A stretch of DNA of 14,314 bases from NCBI GenBank assembly GCA_944392285.1, contig CALXWF010000136.1, forward strand, positions 1 to 14,314. Reading direction: 5' to 3'. The notes under the pieces were generated by a model. It did not search any database. It was not told where the DNA came from and saw nothing but the letters and a program-made list of their open reading frames with translations. Source of the DNA: an uncultured Alphaproteobacteria bacterium. Its GTDB lineage: Bacteria > Pseudomonadota > Alphaproteobacteria > RF32 > CAG-239. Below are positions 6,817 through 13,949 of the stretch, piece by piece (positions within the stretch are counted from its first letter, which is position 1; each line of letters begins with the position of its first letter). The translations under genes and the position numbers were made by a program.

Positions 6817-7416
6817 TTACTCAAGCCTTTCATAGGCTTTTTTGTCTTTTAGCCAACGGAACCTAACACCTTTGTCTTCCAAATCTTCCAAGGCCAAATT
6901 ATGACCTTCGACTTTCTCGGGAAAATCCGTATCTTCTCTATAAATATCATAGAGACCGTTTTTCATCAAAAAGGCATTACAATTTCCCATTCTTTCCCAA
7001 TCCAGACATTCAAATCTGGTGCGGTTACCTTCTCTGTCATACATAAAGACATGGTCAACACGTTCACGCGTCCCCATAAGAACAAAGAAGTTTCCCGCCT
7101 CATGTCCGAGACAGATTTCTTTGTGTCCGGCAAAATCTTTTTCATACCACTCTCCGGCCTCTTCCTTTTGGAAGATGAAGGTGTTTACATGGTCTTTATA
7201 ATCCACCACATCTTTGGGACCGACCAACAATTCACCCTCTACCAAAGCAAACAAAGCAAATGTTTCTCCCGTTTGCATGGCAATAATCGAAGCCCCCTTG
7301 GCATGGAAAAAATTTTCTCCTTGGCACACGACTTGAAAACCGTAATACGGAGGAATAATGGCCTCAAGCACAAACATGTCCTGTTTTTTCACAATTTGAA
7401 AATGTGTTATTTTCAT
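6817..7416 (-). CDS. Unknown protein, second island gene; paralogue of the gene at 7522
   Basis: This 199-residue protein has no signal or membrane segment. It aligns along most of its length with the upstream neighbour. IIAMQTGETFALFAL matches ILAMRDKSGLFNLFG. ICLGHEAGNFFV matches VLLGQRRGNIFI. NAFLMKNGLYDIY matches IAFLREDGYYDIY. DKKAYERLE matches KKKAYKRRE at the C-terminus. The repeated pattern of short strands ending in 'NGLYDIY'-like turns suggests a beta-rich fold, perhaps of repeated units, but I cannot assign a family. An in-frame TTG lies at 7425. I chose the ATG at 7416 because it gives MKITHF in the AGCTATGAAA context shared with the gene at 6598. No Shine-Dalgarno is visible. It has its own promoter and a strong terminator. 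The function is unknown. Confidence 0.8.
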   Translation of the reverse strand: MKITHFQIVKKQDMFVLEAIIPPYYGFQVVCQGENFFHAKGASIIAMQTGETFALFALVEGELLVGPKDVVDYKDHVNTFIFQKEEAGEWYEKDFAGHKEICLGHEAGNFFVLMGTRERVDHVFMYDREGNRTRFECLDWERMGNCNAFLMKNGLYDIYREDTDFPEKVEGHNLALEDLEDKGVRFRWLKDKKAYERLE

Positions 7417-7461
7417 AGCTGTCAATTTTAAAAATATACAAAATAATTAACTGTCATCAGT

Positions 7462-7490
7462 ATTTTAATACATACTTGACAAAATTTCAA
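7462..7490 (-). promoter_or_regulatory. Promoter of the second island gene
   Basis: On the minus strand, TTGAAA and TAAAAT (5 of 6 each) are 17 bases apart. The spacer begins TTTTGTCAAG. The block TTGAAATTTTGTCAA is symmetric at its ends (TTGA/TCAA). The -35 follows directly on the T run of the terminator at 7497-7517. Confidence 0.65.
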
Positions 7491-7491
7491 C

Positions 7492-7517
7492 AAAAAAGGC
7501 GTTCCTATGGAACGCCT
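7492..7517 (-). terminator. Terminator of the first island gene
   Basis: A perfect 9-bp stem (AGGCGTTCC at 7497-7505 with 7509-7517) and a 3-base loop starts four bases after the stop codon. It is followed by six T's on the minus strand. The T run leads straight into the next gene's -35. Confidence 0.9.
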
Positions 7518-7521
7518 ACTG

Positions 7522-8130
7522 TCATTCACGCCTTTTATAGGCTTTTTTCTTATTGTCCCAGGAGTAATATCTCCTGTCGCTTCTGGGAGAAACCGCAGGC
7601 ACAAAATCCATGTCGGTCATCCGAAACACTTCGCGATATACAAAATCCTGAGGATTATAGATATCGTAATACCCGTCCTCTCGCAGAAAAGCAATACTGT
7701 CTATGTATCTCTCGCTGCCGAGATATCGGCAAGAATGTCTGCAGCCTGCCTCATCATAATAACTCATCAATTCGCTGCATCCGTCAGAATGAATAAAAAT
7801 ATTACCCCTTCTTTGCCCGAGCAGAACTTTTCCGCTGCAGTCAAAGGGCTCTTCAAAGTAAATATTTTCAACCGTCTGACGATACACAAAATATCTGAGC
7901 GTATCATAATAGCAATAACAACCGCCCGGTCCCGGATAAATTTTACCATCGGCTATACCGAACAGGTTAAACAATCCGCTTTTGTCTCTCATAGCCAGAA
8001 TGCCCGAGTTTTCATTCTTCTGAAAATCAACGGCGGAACCCGCGACAACATATTTGCCGGATTCGTCTTTGATCTCCAAAAACACTTCTTTTGCATTCGC
8101 CGTTAAGCGAAACAATACTTTATCATCCAT
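7522..8130 (-). CDS. Unknown protein, first island gene; paralogue of the gene at 6817
   Basis: This 202-residue protein is of unknown function and has no export or membrane signal. It shares a conserved core with the next gene: ILAMRDKSGLFNLFG near residue 45, a YPGP/VGPK loop, VLLGQRRGNIFI, a YYDEAG/YDREGN turn, and IAFLREDGYYDIY before a variable tail ending KKKAYKRRE. Sequence identity is modest overall, so the duplication is not recent. The frame has an upstream TTG at 8136, but the ATG at 8130 (MDDKVLF) is the more likely start. No Shine-Dalgarno precedes it in the AT-rich leader. It lies directly after rbfA but is isolated from it by a terminator and carries its own promoter. It breaks the usual rbfA-truB junction. 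Confidence 0.8.
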   Translation of the reverse strand: MDDKVLFRLTANAKEVFLEIKDESGKYVVAGSAVDFQKNENSGILAMRDKSGLFNLFGIADGKIYPGPGGCYCYYDTLRYFVYRQTVENIYFEEPFDCSGKVLLGQRRGNIFIHSDGCSELMSYYDEAGCRHSCRYLGSERYIDSIAFLREDGYYDIYNPQDFVYREVFRMTDMDFVPAVSPRSDRRYYSWDNKKKAYKRRE

Positions 8131-8177
8131 AATCAAAATTTAAAATAATAAAACAAATGCTTATCTAACTGTTTTTA

Positions 8178-8206
8178 AAACTACGCAACATTGGACAAAA
8201 TGTCAA
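8178..8206 (-). promoter_or_regulatory. Promoter of the first island gene
   Basis: On the minus strand, a perfect TTGACA and TAGTTT are 17 bases apart. The spacer starts TTTTGTCCAA, like the other two island promoters. The -10 is weak (3 of 6). The -35 sits at the end of the rbfA terminator's T run. Confidence 0.5.
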
Positions 8207-8230
8207 CAAAAAAGGCATCATAACGATGCC
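8207..8230 (-). terminator. rbfA terminator overlapping the stop codon
   Basis: GGCATC (8230-8225 on the minus strand) pairs with GATGCC (8219-8214) around a 5-base loop, with flanking A/T pairs, followed by six T's. The 5' arm encodes the last codons of rbfA, and the TGA stop (8220-8218) runs into the 3' arm. This ends the rimP-to-rbfA operon. Confidence 0.8.
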
Positions 8231-8619
8231 TTTTCCTCTTCTTTTTCGTTCAAGTCCTGAGCCACTTTGGGATGCCGGAGCAGTCTTTCTATCTGATCGA
8301 CGGCGGCAAAGCTCTCGTCAACTCTGAAAGATATTTCCGGAACATAACGCAGACTGGTCAGACGCCCGACCTGTTTACGAAAATGATTCGCAGCCAGATT
8401 CAATCCTTCCAAAACTTCATTAAGATAGGCACCGTTCAAAGTCATAAAATAGACATGACAATACTTCAGATCCGGCGAAACCTTAGCTTCGGTAACGGTA
8501 ACAATTGTATCTATATTTTCCAGATTACGCACCTCGCCGCGCTCAATCTCGCCGGCAATAATCTTCTTAATTTCCTGGCCGACGCGCAGTTGCCGTTGTG
8601 AAGGCTCTTTTTCTGCCAT
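8218..8619 (-). CDS. rbfA: Ribosome-binding factor A
   Basis: This is a 133-residue RbfA, a KH-like protein that binds the immature 30S subunit and helps mature the 5' end of 16S rRNA. Family features are the N-terminal QRQLRVGQEIKKIIAGEI, the central VTVTEAKVSPDLKYCHVYF, and LTSLRYVPEISFRVDESF with the usual C-terminal 'D...I..LL' helix. The frame is open up to 8637, but the ATG at 8619 gives the family-like MAEKEPSQRQLRVG and has a strong GAGGAG seven bases upstream, so I chose it. It follows infB by 27 bases. A terminator overlaps its last codons, so the operon seems to stop here instead of continuing into truB. Confidence 0.97.
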   Translation of the reverse strand: MAEKEPSQRQLRVGQEIKKIIAGEIERGEVRNLENIDTIVTVTEAKVSPDLKYCHVYFMTLNGAYLNEVLEGLNLAANHFRKQVGRLTSLRYVPEISFRVDESFAAVDQIERLLRHPKVAQDLNEKEEEKASL

Positions 8620-8646
8620 AATATTACTCCTCTGCATTTAACCTGA

Positions 8647-11145
8647 TTATAAGGTTGCGGCAATTTCTTCAATTTCATAACATTCAATATAATCTTTAAC
8701 CTGAATGTCATTATAATTTTCAAAACTCATACCGCATTCATAGCCTTCTTTAACTTCGCGGACATCTTCCTTAAAGCGTTTGAGCTGGCTCAAAGCGCCA
8801 TCATGAATAACCACGTTGTCACGCAGCAAGCGCACTTTGGCACCGCGTTTAACAAAGCCTTCGGTAACCATACAACCGGCCACTTTGCCCACCCCGGTAA
8901 TATTAAAGACACTGCGAACCTCGGCATAACCGATGATTTTTTCTTTAATTTCCGGAGACAACATTCCCTCCAAGCCTTTCTTAACATCATCAGCCACGTC
9001 ATAAATAATGGAGTAATAACGAATATCAACCCCGTCACGACGCGCCATTTCTCTGGCCTGCGGGTTAGCACGAACATTAAAGCCGATAATAAAGGCGTTA
9101 GAAGCCTTAGCCAAAGAAATATCCGACTCAGAAATCGGACCGACGGCCGAGTGCAAAATCTGAACGCTGACTTCATCATTAGAGAGCTTATTAATCGTTC
9201 CCTCAATTGCTTCAATCGAGCCTTGAACGTCTGCTTTAATAATAACCGGCAGATGCTTAACTTCACCGGACTTAATTTTATCAAGCATTTGTTCCATAGC
9301 TGACTTAGCACTCTTAACCAACTTGGCTTCACGCTCTTTTCTGATACGATAATTGGTCACTTCTTTAGCTTGGTTTTCATCAGCCACGACCATAAAATCA
9401 TCACCGGCGGAAGGCGTACCCTGCAAGCCCAAAACCTCAACCGGTGTTGCCGGTCCGGCTTCATGCAGTTTTTGCCCTCTTTCATTAAACATGGCACGAA
9501 CGCGTCCCCATTCCTTACCGGCAATAACAATATCACCGATACGCAATGTTCCTTTTTGTACCAAAACCGTAGCAACGGAACCGCGGCCTTTTTCCATTTT
9601 GGCTTCAATAACCGTTGCCTCAGCCTTGCGGTTGGGGTTAGCTTTCAAATCCAAGATTTCGGCCTGCAACAAAATAGCCTCAACCAACTTATCAATATTA
9701 ATGCGTTTTTTGGCTGAAACTTCCGCACACAAACATTGGCCACCCATTTCTTCAATGGCAATTCCGTGTTGCAACAAAGCGGTCTTAACTTTCATCGGGT
9801 CAGCCCCGGGAAGGTCAATTTTATTAATTGCCACCACAATCGGCACATCTGCGGCCTGCGCATGACGAATAGCCTCAATTGTTTGCGGCATAATACCGTC
9901 ATTGGCAGCCACAACCAAGACCACGATATCGGTAACTTTGGCACCGCGCGCACGCATCTCAGAAAAAGCCTCGTGACCCGGCGTATCAATAAACGTAATT
10001 TTATCACCGGTGGGAACCGTAATCTGATAAGCACCGATATGCTGCGTAATACCCCCGGCTTCTTTTGCGGCAACGTTTGTTTCGCGCAAGGCATCAAGCA
10101 AAGATGTTTTACCATGGTCAACGTGGCCCATAACCGTAACCACCGGCGCTCTGGGCAAAAGTTGGTCAGGCGTATCTTCCGCACCGCCCAAACCTTGCTC
10201 AACATCACTCTCGGCCACACGTTTATACTTATGACCGAACTCCTCAACAATAATTTGCGCCGTATCGGCATCAATCGGCTGGTTAATGGTAGCCATAACC
10301 CCGAGCGACATCAATTTTTTAACCACTTCGGCGCTCTTTTCGGCCATACGGTTTGCCAATTCCTGAACCGTAATCACTTCAGGAATAATAACCTCTTTAA
10401 TAACCTTTTCCTGAGGCTGTTGCACCGCCGCCGGTTTAGGCTGTTTTTTCTTAAAGCGGCGACGCGGCCCGCCAAAACCATAGTCATCATCATCGTCATC
10501 ACTAATGGAATGAATACTGATTTTTCCGCCGCGACGAGGGGTTTCAAAACTACGTTTCATAACCTTTTTGCGTTCTTGCTCAAAGGTTTCTTCACGGCTC
10601 AGCTGACGCTCTCCGCCGGAAGACTTGCGAAACTTCTTGCCTCTTTCATCATCGTCATCTTCATCGTCATCATCATAATCTTTAACTTTTTTGTCTTTTA
10701 TTTTAGATGAACGATCTTCAACCGCGCTTTCTTCCTTTACGGCTGCAGCAGCTTTAGCTTTTGCGGCTTCGGCCTCTCTTTGGGCGGCAGCGGCTTTTTC
10801 CTCAGCTTCTTTTTGAGCAGCCTCTTGAGCTTGTTTTTCTTTTTCGGCGGCTTCTCTTTGTTGCTGACGAATTTTCTCTTTTTCTTCCTCTTCTTGGCGT
10901 CTTTTTGCCTCATGCTCTTTGGCCTCGGCAATCAAGCGCAATTTTGCGGCAGTTGCTTCATCAATCTCAACCTTAGGGCTGGCTTGGACGGCAGCCGGAT
11001 TAATCACTCTTTTTTTGCGCACTTCGACTTGCACAAACTTTTTACCGTCACTGGCCGTTGATTTGCTTTTATCGCTAACCCCGCGCAAAGTCAGAGTTGA
11101 TTTTCCCGATAATGTAAGTTTATTTTTGGCATTATCATCTGTCAT
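8647..11145 (-). CDS. infB: Translation initiation factor IF-2
   Basis: This 832-residue GTPase delivers initiator tRNA to the 30S subunit and promotes subunit joining. The G domain has GHVDHGKT at 340-347, then DTPGHEAF and NKID. The order is an alphaproteobacterial-type N-terminal segment (KLTLSGKSTLTL, 9-20); a long charged Ala/Glu/Lys-rich coiled-coil-like stretch (about 60-140); two acidic runs (about 157-166 and 216-221); an IF2_N module (about 253-305); the G domain; and the C-terminal domains including GYAEVRSVFNI and the initiator tRNA-binding end. The ATG at 11145 has GGAG 11 bases upstream, a slightly long spacing. It sits between ylxR and rbfA in the normal order. Identification is secure. 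Confidence 0.99.
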   Translation of the reverse strand: MTDDNAKNKLTLSGKSTLTLRGVSDKSKSTASDGKKFVQVEVRKKRVINPAAVQASPKVEIDEATAAKLRLIAEAKEHEAKRRQEEEEKEKIRQQQREAAEKEKQAQEAAQKEAEEKAAAAQREAEAAKAKAAAAVKEESAVEDRSSKIKDKKVKDYDDDDEDDDDERGKKFRKSSGGERQLSREETFEQERKKVMKRSFETPRRGGKISIHSISDDDDDDYGFGGPRRRFKKKQPKPAAVQQPQEKVIKEVIIPEVITVQELANRMAEKSAEVVKKLMSLGVMATINQPIDADTAQIIVEEFGHKYKRVAESDVEQGLGGAEDTPDQLLPRAPVVTVMGHVDHGKTSLLDALRETNVAAKEAGGITQHIGAYQITVPTGDKITFIDTPGHEAFSEMRARGAKVTDIVVLVVAANDGIMPQTIEAIRHAQAADVPIVVAINKIDLPGADPMKVKTALLQHGIAIEEMGGQCLCAEVSAKKRINIDKLVEAILLQAEILDLKANPNRKAEATVIEAKMEKGRGSVATVLVQKGTLRIGDIVIAGKEWGRVRAMFNERGQKLHEAGPATPVEVLGLQGTPSAGDDFMVVADENQAKEVTNYRIRKEREAKLVKSAKSAMEQMLDKIKSGEVKHLPVIIKADVQGSIEAIEGTINKLSNDEVSVQILHSAVGPISESDISLAKASNAFIIGFNVRANPQAREMARRDGVDIRYYSIIYDVADDVKKGLEGMLSPEIKEKIIGYAEVRSVFNITGVGKVAGCMVTEGFVKRGAKVRLLRDNVVIHDGALSQLKRFKEDVREVKEGYECGMSFENYNDIQVKDYIECYEIEEIAATL

Positions 11146-11177
11146 TATAGCATTTTCTCCACTACTTTATAAAACTC

Positions 11178-11747
11178 TCACGAATTTAAGAAATTTTCAA
11201 ATTTTTTTAATTCACCGTAAACCGCTTTGGCCATCTCGCTTTTCTTAAAAGCGACATGAACGGTATTAACCTTATTTAACGCCTTGTCCAACTCCTCAAT
11301 TTTAAACAAATTAAAAATTTCCAAATTCTGTGCTAAAGAGAGCAGTTTTTCATGCCCGTCGGCGCCGGCATCTGTCGCCTCGAGCAAAAACGCCGCTTTA
11401 TTTTTCACAATCAGTTCCCGAACTTTTTCCATTCCGGCGGTCAAGACACCGGCTTTGCGCGCCAAAGATACCATATCCAGCGCATTTTTACGCAAAAGTC
11501 CCTCAACCATATCAACCAAATCGGCAGAAAGTTTAACATTTTTCTTTGCCGCTTTTGTAAACAGATTTTTTTCAACGGCCAGGGTCAAACTTTGTTTAGA
11601 GTTTCGCACATACAAACCCTTACCCGGAAACTTTTTCTTAAAATCCGGCAACACCTGACCATCGGGCAAAGACACAAAGCGCAGCAGCGCCTCCTTAGGA
11701 AGCACCTCACCGCAAACAATGCATTTTCTTTCTTCTTCGGCCTTCAT
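11178..11747 (-). CDS. YlxR-L7Ae fusion RNA-binding protein
   Basis: This 189-residue protein has two domains. Residues 1-80 are a YlxR/DUF448 domain (RKCIVCGEVLPKEALLRFV, then PGKGLYV), including the conserved Cys pair at 9 and 12. Residues about 85-185 resemble the L7Ae/L30e RNA-binding fold (NALDMVSLARKAGVLTAGMEKV, then AAFLLEATDAG). Fusions of this kind lie between nusA and infB in many Alphaproteobacteria. The stand-alone Bacillus YlxR (RnpM) is known to bind RNase P RNA; a similar role here is inference. The ATG at 11747 has GGAG 9 bases upstream. A strong hairpin lies in the spacer from nusA, and infB follows after 32 bases. Confidence 0.93.
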   Translation of the reverse strand: MKAEEERKCIVCGEVLPKEALLRFVSLPDGQVLPDFKKKFPGKGLYVRNSKQSLTLAVEKNLFTKAAKKNVKLSADLVDMVEGLLRKNALDMVSLARKAGVLTAGMEKVRELIVKNKAAFLLEATDAGADGHEKLLSLAQNLEIFNLFKIEELDKALNKVNTVHVAFKKSEMAKAVYGELKKFENFLNS

Positions 11748-11772
11748 TCATCTGTTCTCCCAAAAGGGGTCA

Positions 11773-11793
11773 GGCGGCAAAAATTTTGCCGCC
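11773..11793 (-). repeat. Perfect inverted repeat in the nusA-ylxR spacer
   Basis: GGCGGCAAAA is followed one base later by TTTTGCCGCC, eight bases after the nusA stop. The minus-strand RNA would fold into a strong GC-based hairpin. No T run follows (TGACCCC), so it is probably not a full terminator. It may be an intercistronic processing or stabilising element. Confidence 0.7.
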
Positions 11794-11800
11794 GCATACC

Positions 11801-13333
11801 TTACTCTTGTGTTTTGCCTTCAGCCTCTTCGGCATCAAACCAATGTTGGCGAGCCGCCATAATAATGCGGTTGGCCTCGGCTTCGCTGACAATACCCTCA
11901 CCAAGCATTTCAATCAGCTCATCGGCAGCCAAATCAGCCAAGTCATCAATGGTTTTAACACCTTTGTCGGCCAGAGTCAAAATCATATCGCGATCCAAAC
12001 CTTCGATAGACTGAATTTGTTCGTCAATACCGAGTGTTTTGCTCTTTTCTTCAAATTCTTTATCGCGTTTGGCAATAAATTCTTTGGCACGTTTTTGCAA
12101 CTCGGCGGCAACATCTTCATCAAAGCCTTCGATTTCAGCCAACTCGTTTAAGGGCACCAAAGCCACTTCATCAACATTGGAGAAACCTTCGGCAATCAAG
12201 AGATGCGCAATCATTTCATCAACATCCAAGGCTTCCATAAAGCGCTGTGAACGAACTTTGTTTTCGTTGGAACGGCGCTCTTGCTCCTGCTCTTCGGTCA
12301 AGACATCAATATCACAACCCAAAAGCTGAGAAGCCAATTTAACATTCTGACCTCTGCGGCCGATAGCAACAGAGAATTGCTCTTGCGGAACCACAACCTC
12401 GATTCGGTTATTTTCCTCATCTAAAACCACTTTGGTAACTTCGGCCGGAGCCAAAGCGCTGACAATATACTGAGCCTTATCGTCAGAATAAGGAACGATA
12501 TCAATTTTTTCGCCTTGCAGTTCGGTAACCACGGCCTGAACACGAATACCGCGCAACCCGACGCAAGCGCCGACGGCATCAACGGTCACATCATCGGTCT
12601 TAACCGCCAATTTTGCCTTAGAACCGGGGTCACGAGCCACGCCCATAATTCTAACAATTCCGTCATAAATTTCAGGAACTTCAGAGGTAAAGAGTTTGGC
12701 CATAAATTCGGGACAAGTACGTGACAAAAAGATTTGCGGCCCTTTGGTTTCACGACGAACATCCAAAACATAGGCGCGAACACGGTCGCCGTTTTTGAAT
12801 TTTTCCCGCGGAATAATTTCATCACGACGCAAAACAGCTTCGGCTTTACCAATGTCCAAAACCACGTTTCCGAACTCGATTCTCTTAACCGTACCGTTAA
12901 CGATGGTGCCGATTTTTTCTTTATATTCTTCATATTGTTTGTTGCGTTCGGCATCACGAACTTTTTGCATAATTACCTGTTTGGCGGTCTGGGCGGCAAT
13001 GCGTCCGAAATCAATCGGCGGCAGAGGGTCAATGATAAATTCACCAACCTTAATATCAGGATTATATGCCTGAGCCTCTTCAAGGGTCAAATCGGTAACT
13101 TCATTTTCAATCACATCTTTAACTTCGCGATAGCGCGCCAAAGTAATGGCACCGGTTTTGCGGTCAATATGCGCGCGAATATCATGTTCAAAACCATATT
13201 TTGAGCGGCCGGCTTTTTGGATGGCAACTTCCATGGCTTCAAAAACATCTTCGCGATCAATATTTTTCTCGCGGGCAACGGTATCTGCAACCGCAATAAT
13301 CTCGGGTCTGGGCATAGTTTCAAGATTCTGCAT
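11801..13333 (-). CDS. nusA: Transcription termination/antitermination factor NusA
   Basis: This 510-residue factor binds RNA polymerase and nascent RNA, modulating pausing, intrinsic termination and rRNA antitermination. The domains are an N-terminal polymerase-binding region (1-130), an S1 domain (about 141-205), two KH domains (GACVGLRGIRV at 255-265; AIGRRGQNV at 323-331), and two C-terminal helix-hairpin-helix acidic repeats (about 365-420 and 438-497) like those of Proteobacteria. Length is usual. The ATG at 13333 has GAGGA about 6 bases upstream. A second ATG at codon 7 is possible but less well placed. It is cotranscribed with rimP (30-base gap). In E. coli NusA feeds back on its own operon; the terminator-like hairpin before rimP could serve this here, which is inference. 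Confidence 0.99.
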   Translation of the reverse strand: MQNLETMPRPEIIAVADTVAREKNIDREDVFEAMEVAIQKAGRSKYGFEHDIRAHIDRKTGAITLARYREVKDVIENEVTDLTLEEAQAYNPDIKVGEFIIDPLPPIDFGRIAAQTAKQVIMQKVRDAERNKQYEEYKEKIGTIVNGTVKRIEFGNVVLDIGKAEAVLRRDEIIPREKFKNGDRVRAYVLDVRRETKGPQIFLSRTCPEFMAKLFTSEVPEIYDGIVRIMGVARDPGSKAKLAVKTDDVTVDAVGACVGLRGIRVQAVVTELQGEKIDIVPYSDDKAQYIVSALAPAEVTKVVLDEENNRIEVVVPQEQFSVAIGRRGQNVKLASQLLGCDIDVLTEEQEQERRSNENKVRSQRFMEALDVDEMIAHLLIAEGFSNVDEVALVPLNELAEIEGFDEDVAAELQKRAKEFIAKRDKEFEEKSKTLGIDEQIQSIEGLDRDMILTLADKGVKTIDDLADLAADELIEMLGEGIVSEAEANRIIMAARQHWFDAEEAEGKTQE

Positions 13334-13363
13334 AATTTTCCTCGTTCAAAAGATTAATCAAAA

Positions 13364-13870
13364 CTACAATTCAATTTCCGAAGCAGCGGCTTTTTCTTCA
13401 AAAGATTTCAGCAGCTCATCGGTTAAAACCAGCTTAGCTTTGCCGATTTCGGCAAAAGGAATGACATAATTTTCACCGTCCATAGACAGGGTAACATTTG
13501 CATTGTCACAAGCTTCAATAACCCCCTTAAAGCGCTTACGCCCCATAACCTCGGCGCTTGTTTCAACACGGGCGACATAGCCAGCAAAACGGGCAAAATG
13601 GGCAGGCTTGGTCAAAGGACGATCCAACCCCGGAGAGCTAACCTCAAGATTATAGCGGTCTTCAATCGGGTCTTTTTCATCCAACACTTCAGACACGGCG
13701 CGGCTAACCTTGGCGCAATCATCAACGGTAATATCGCGACCGTCTAAAGTATCAATCATAATCTGCAAGGTCGGGTCTTTTTGGCCGATAGTGACGATTC
13801 TAACGGTTTCATAACCGAGCTTTTCAATAACCGGCTCAAGCAAATCTTGCAACATGTGTTTTGTTTGCAT
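13364..13870 (-). CDS. rimP: Ribosome maturation factor RimP
   Basis: This 168-residue protein is needed for late 30S maturation. Family features are LLEPVIEKLGYETVRIV (about 10-26), LQIMIDTLDGRDITVDDCAKVSRAVSEVLDEKDPIEDRYNLEVSSPGLDRPL (the core 'D...Y.LEVSSPG.DRPL' signature), and a C-terminal Sm-like domain (VTLSMDGENYVIPFAEIGKAKL). The ATG at 13870 has AAGGA about 9 bases upstream. RimP is the first gene of the nusA-infB operon, as is usual. A strong hairpin with a T run ends only about 25 bases before the start codon, so the operon mRNA must pass through it. Confidence 0.98.
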   Translation of the reverse strand: MQTKHMLQDLLEPVIEKLGYETVRIVTIGQKDPTLQIMIDTLDGRDITVDDCAKVSRAVSEVLDEKDPIEDRYNLEVSSPGLDRPLTKPAHFARFAGYVARVETSAEVMGRKRFKGVIEACDNANVTLSMDGENYVIPFAEIGKAKLVLTDELLKSFEEKAAASEIEL

Positions 13871-13894
13871 CGGGCAATTTCCTTTTCGTTTAAC

Positions 13895-13922
13895 AAAAAA
13901 GCGGGGCTTTTTGCCCCGCTTT
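13895..13922 (-). terminator. Terminator-like hairpin in the rimP leader (possible attenuator)
   Basis: AAAGCGGGGC pairs perfectly with GCCCCGCTTT around a 5-base loop, followed by six T's in all on the minus strand. There is no space for a promoter between it and the rimP Shine-Dalgarno. Either it ends transcription arriving from the right, or it attenuates the rimP-nusA-infB operon. Confidence 0.8.
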
Positions 13923-13949
13923 CAACAATTCCGAAAGCTAATATCAAGA

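Noticed and set aside
6901..8106. Plus-strand open frames of 176 and 199 codons opposite the two paralogous island genes
   Set aside because: The minus-strand frames show clear paralogy to each other and have matched promoters and terminators. The plus-strand frames have none of these.
4226..8217. Prophage or transposon origin of the island
   Set aside because: There is no integrase, transposase, structural phage gene, terminal inverted repeat or target duplication that I can see. The island is described only as an insertion relative to the usual gene order.
8620..8637. Upstream ATG for rbfA
   Set aside because: The GAGGAG lies between it and the ATG at 8619, so the downstream start is better supported.
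9736..10710. Plus-strand open frame of 324 codons opposite infB
   Set aside because: It is fully antisense to the secure infB gene, its composition (many His, Asn and Ile runs) mirrors the infB coding pattern, and it has no family resemblance. It is a shadow frame.
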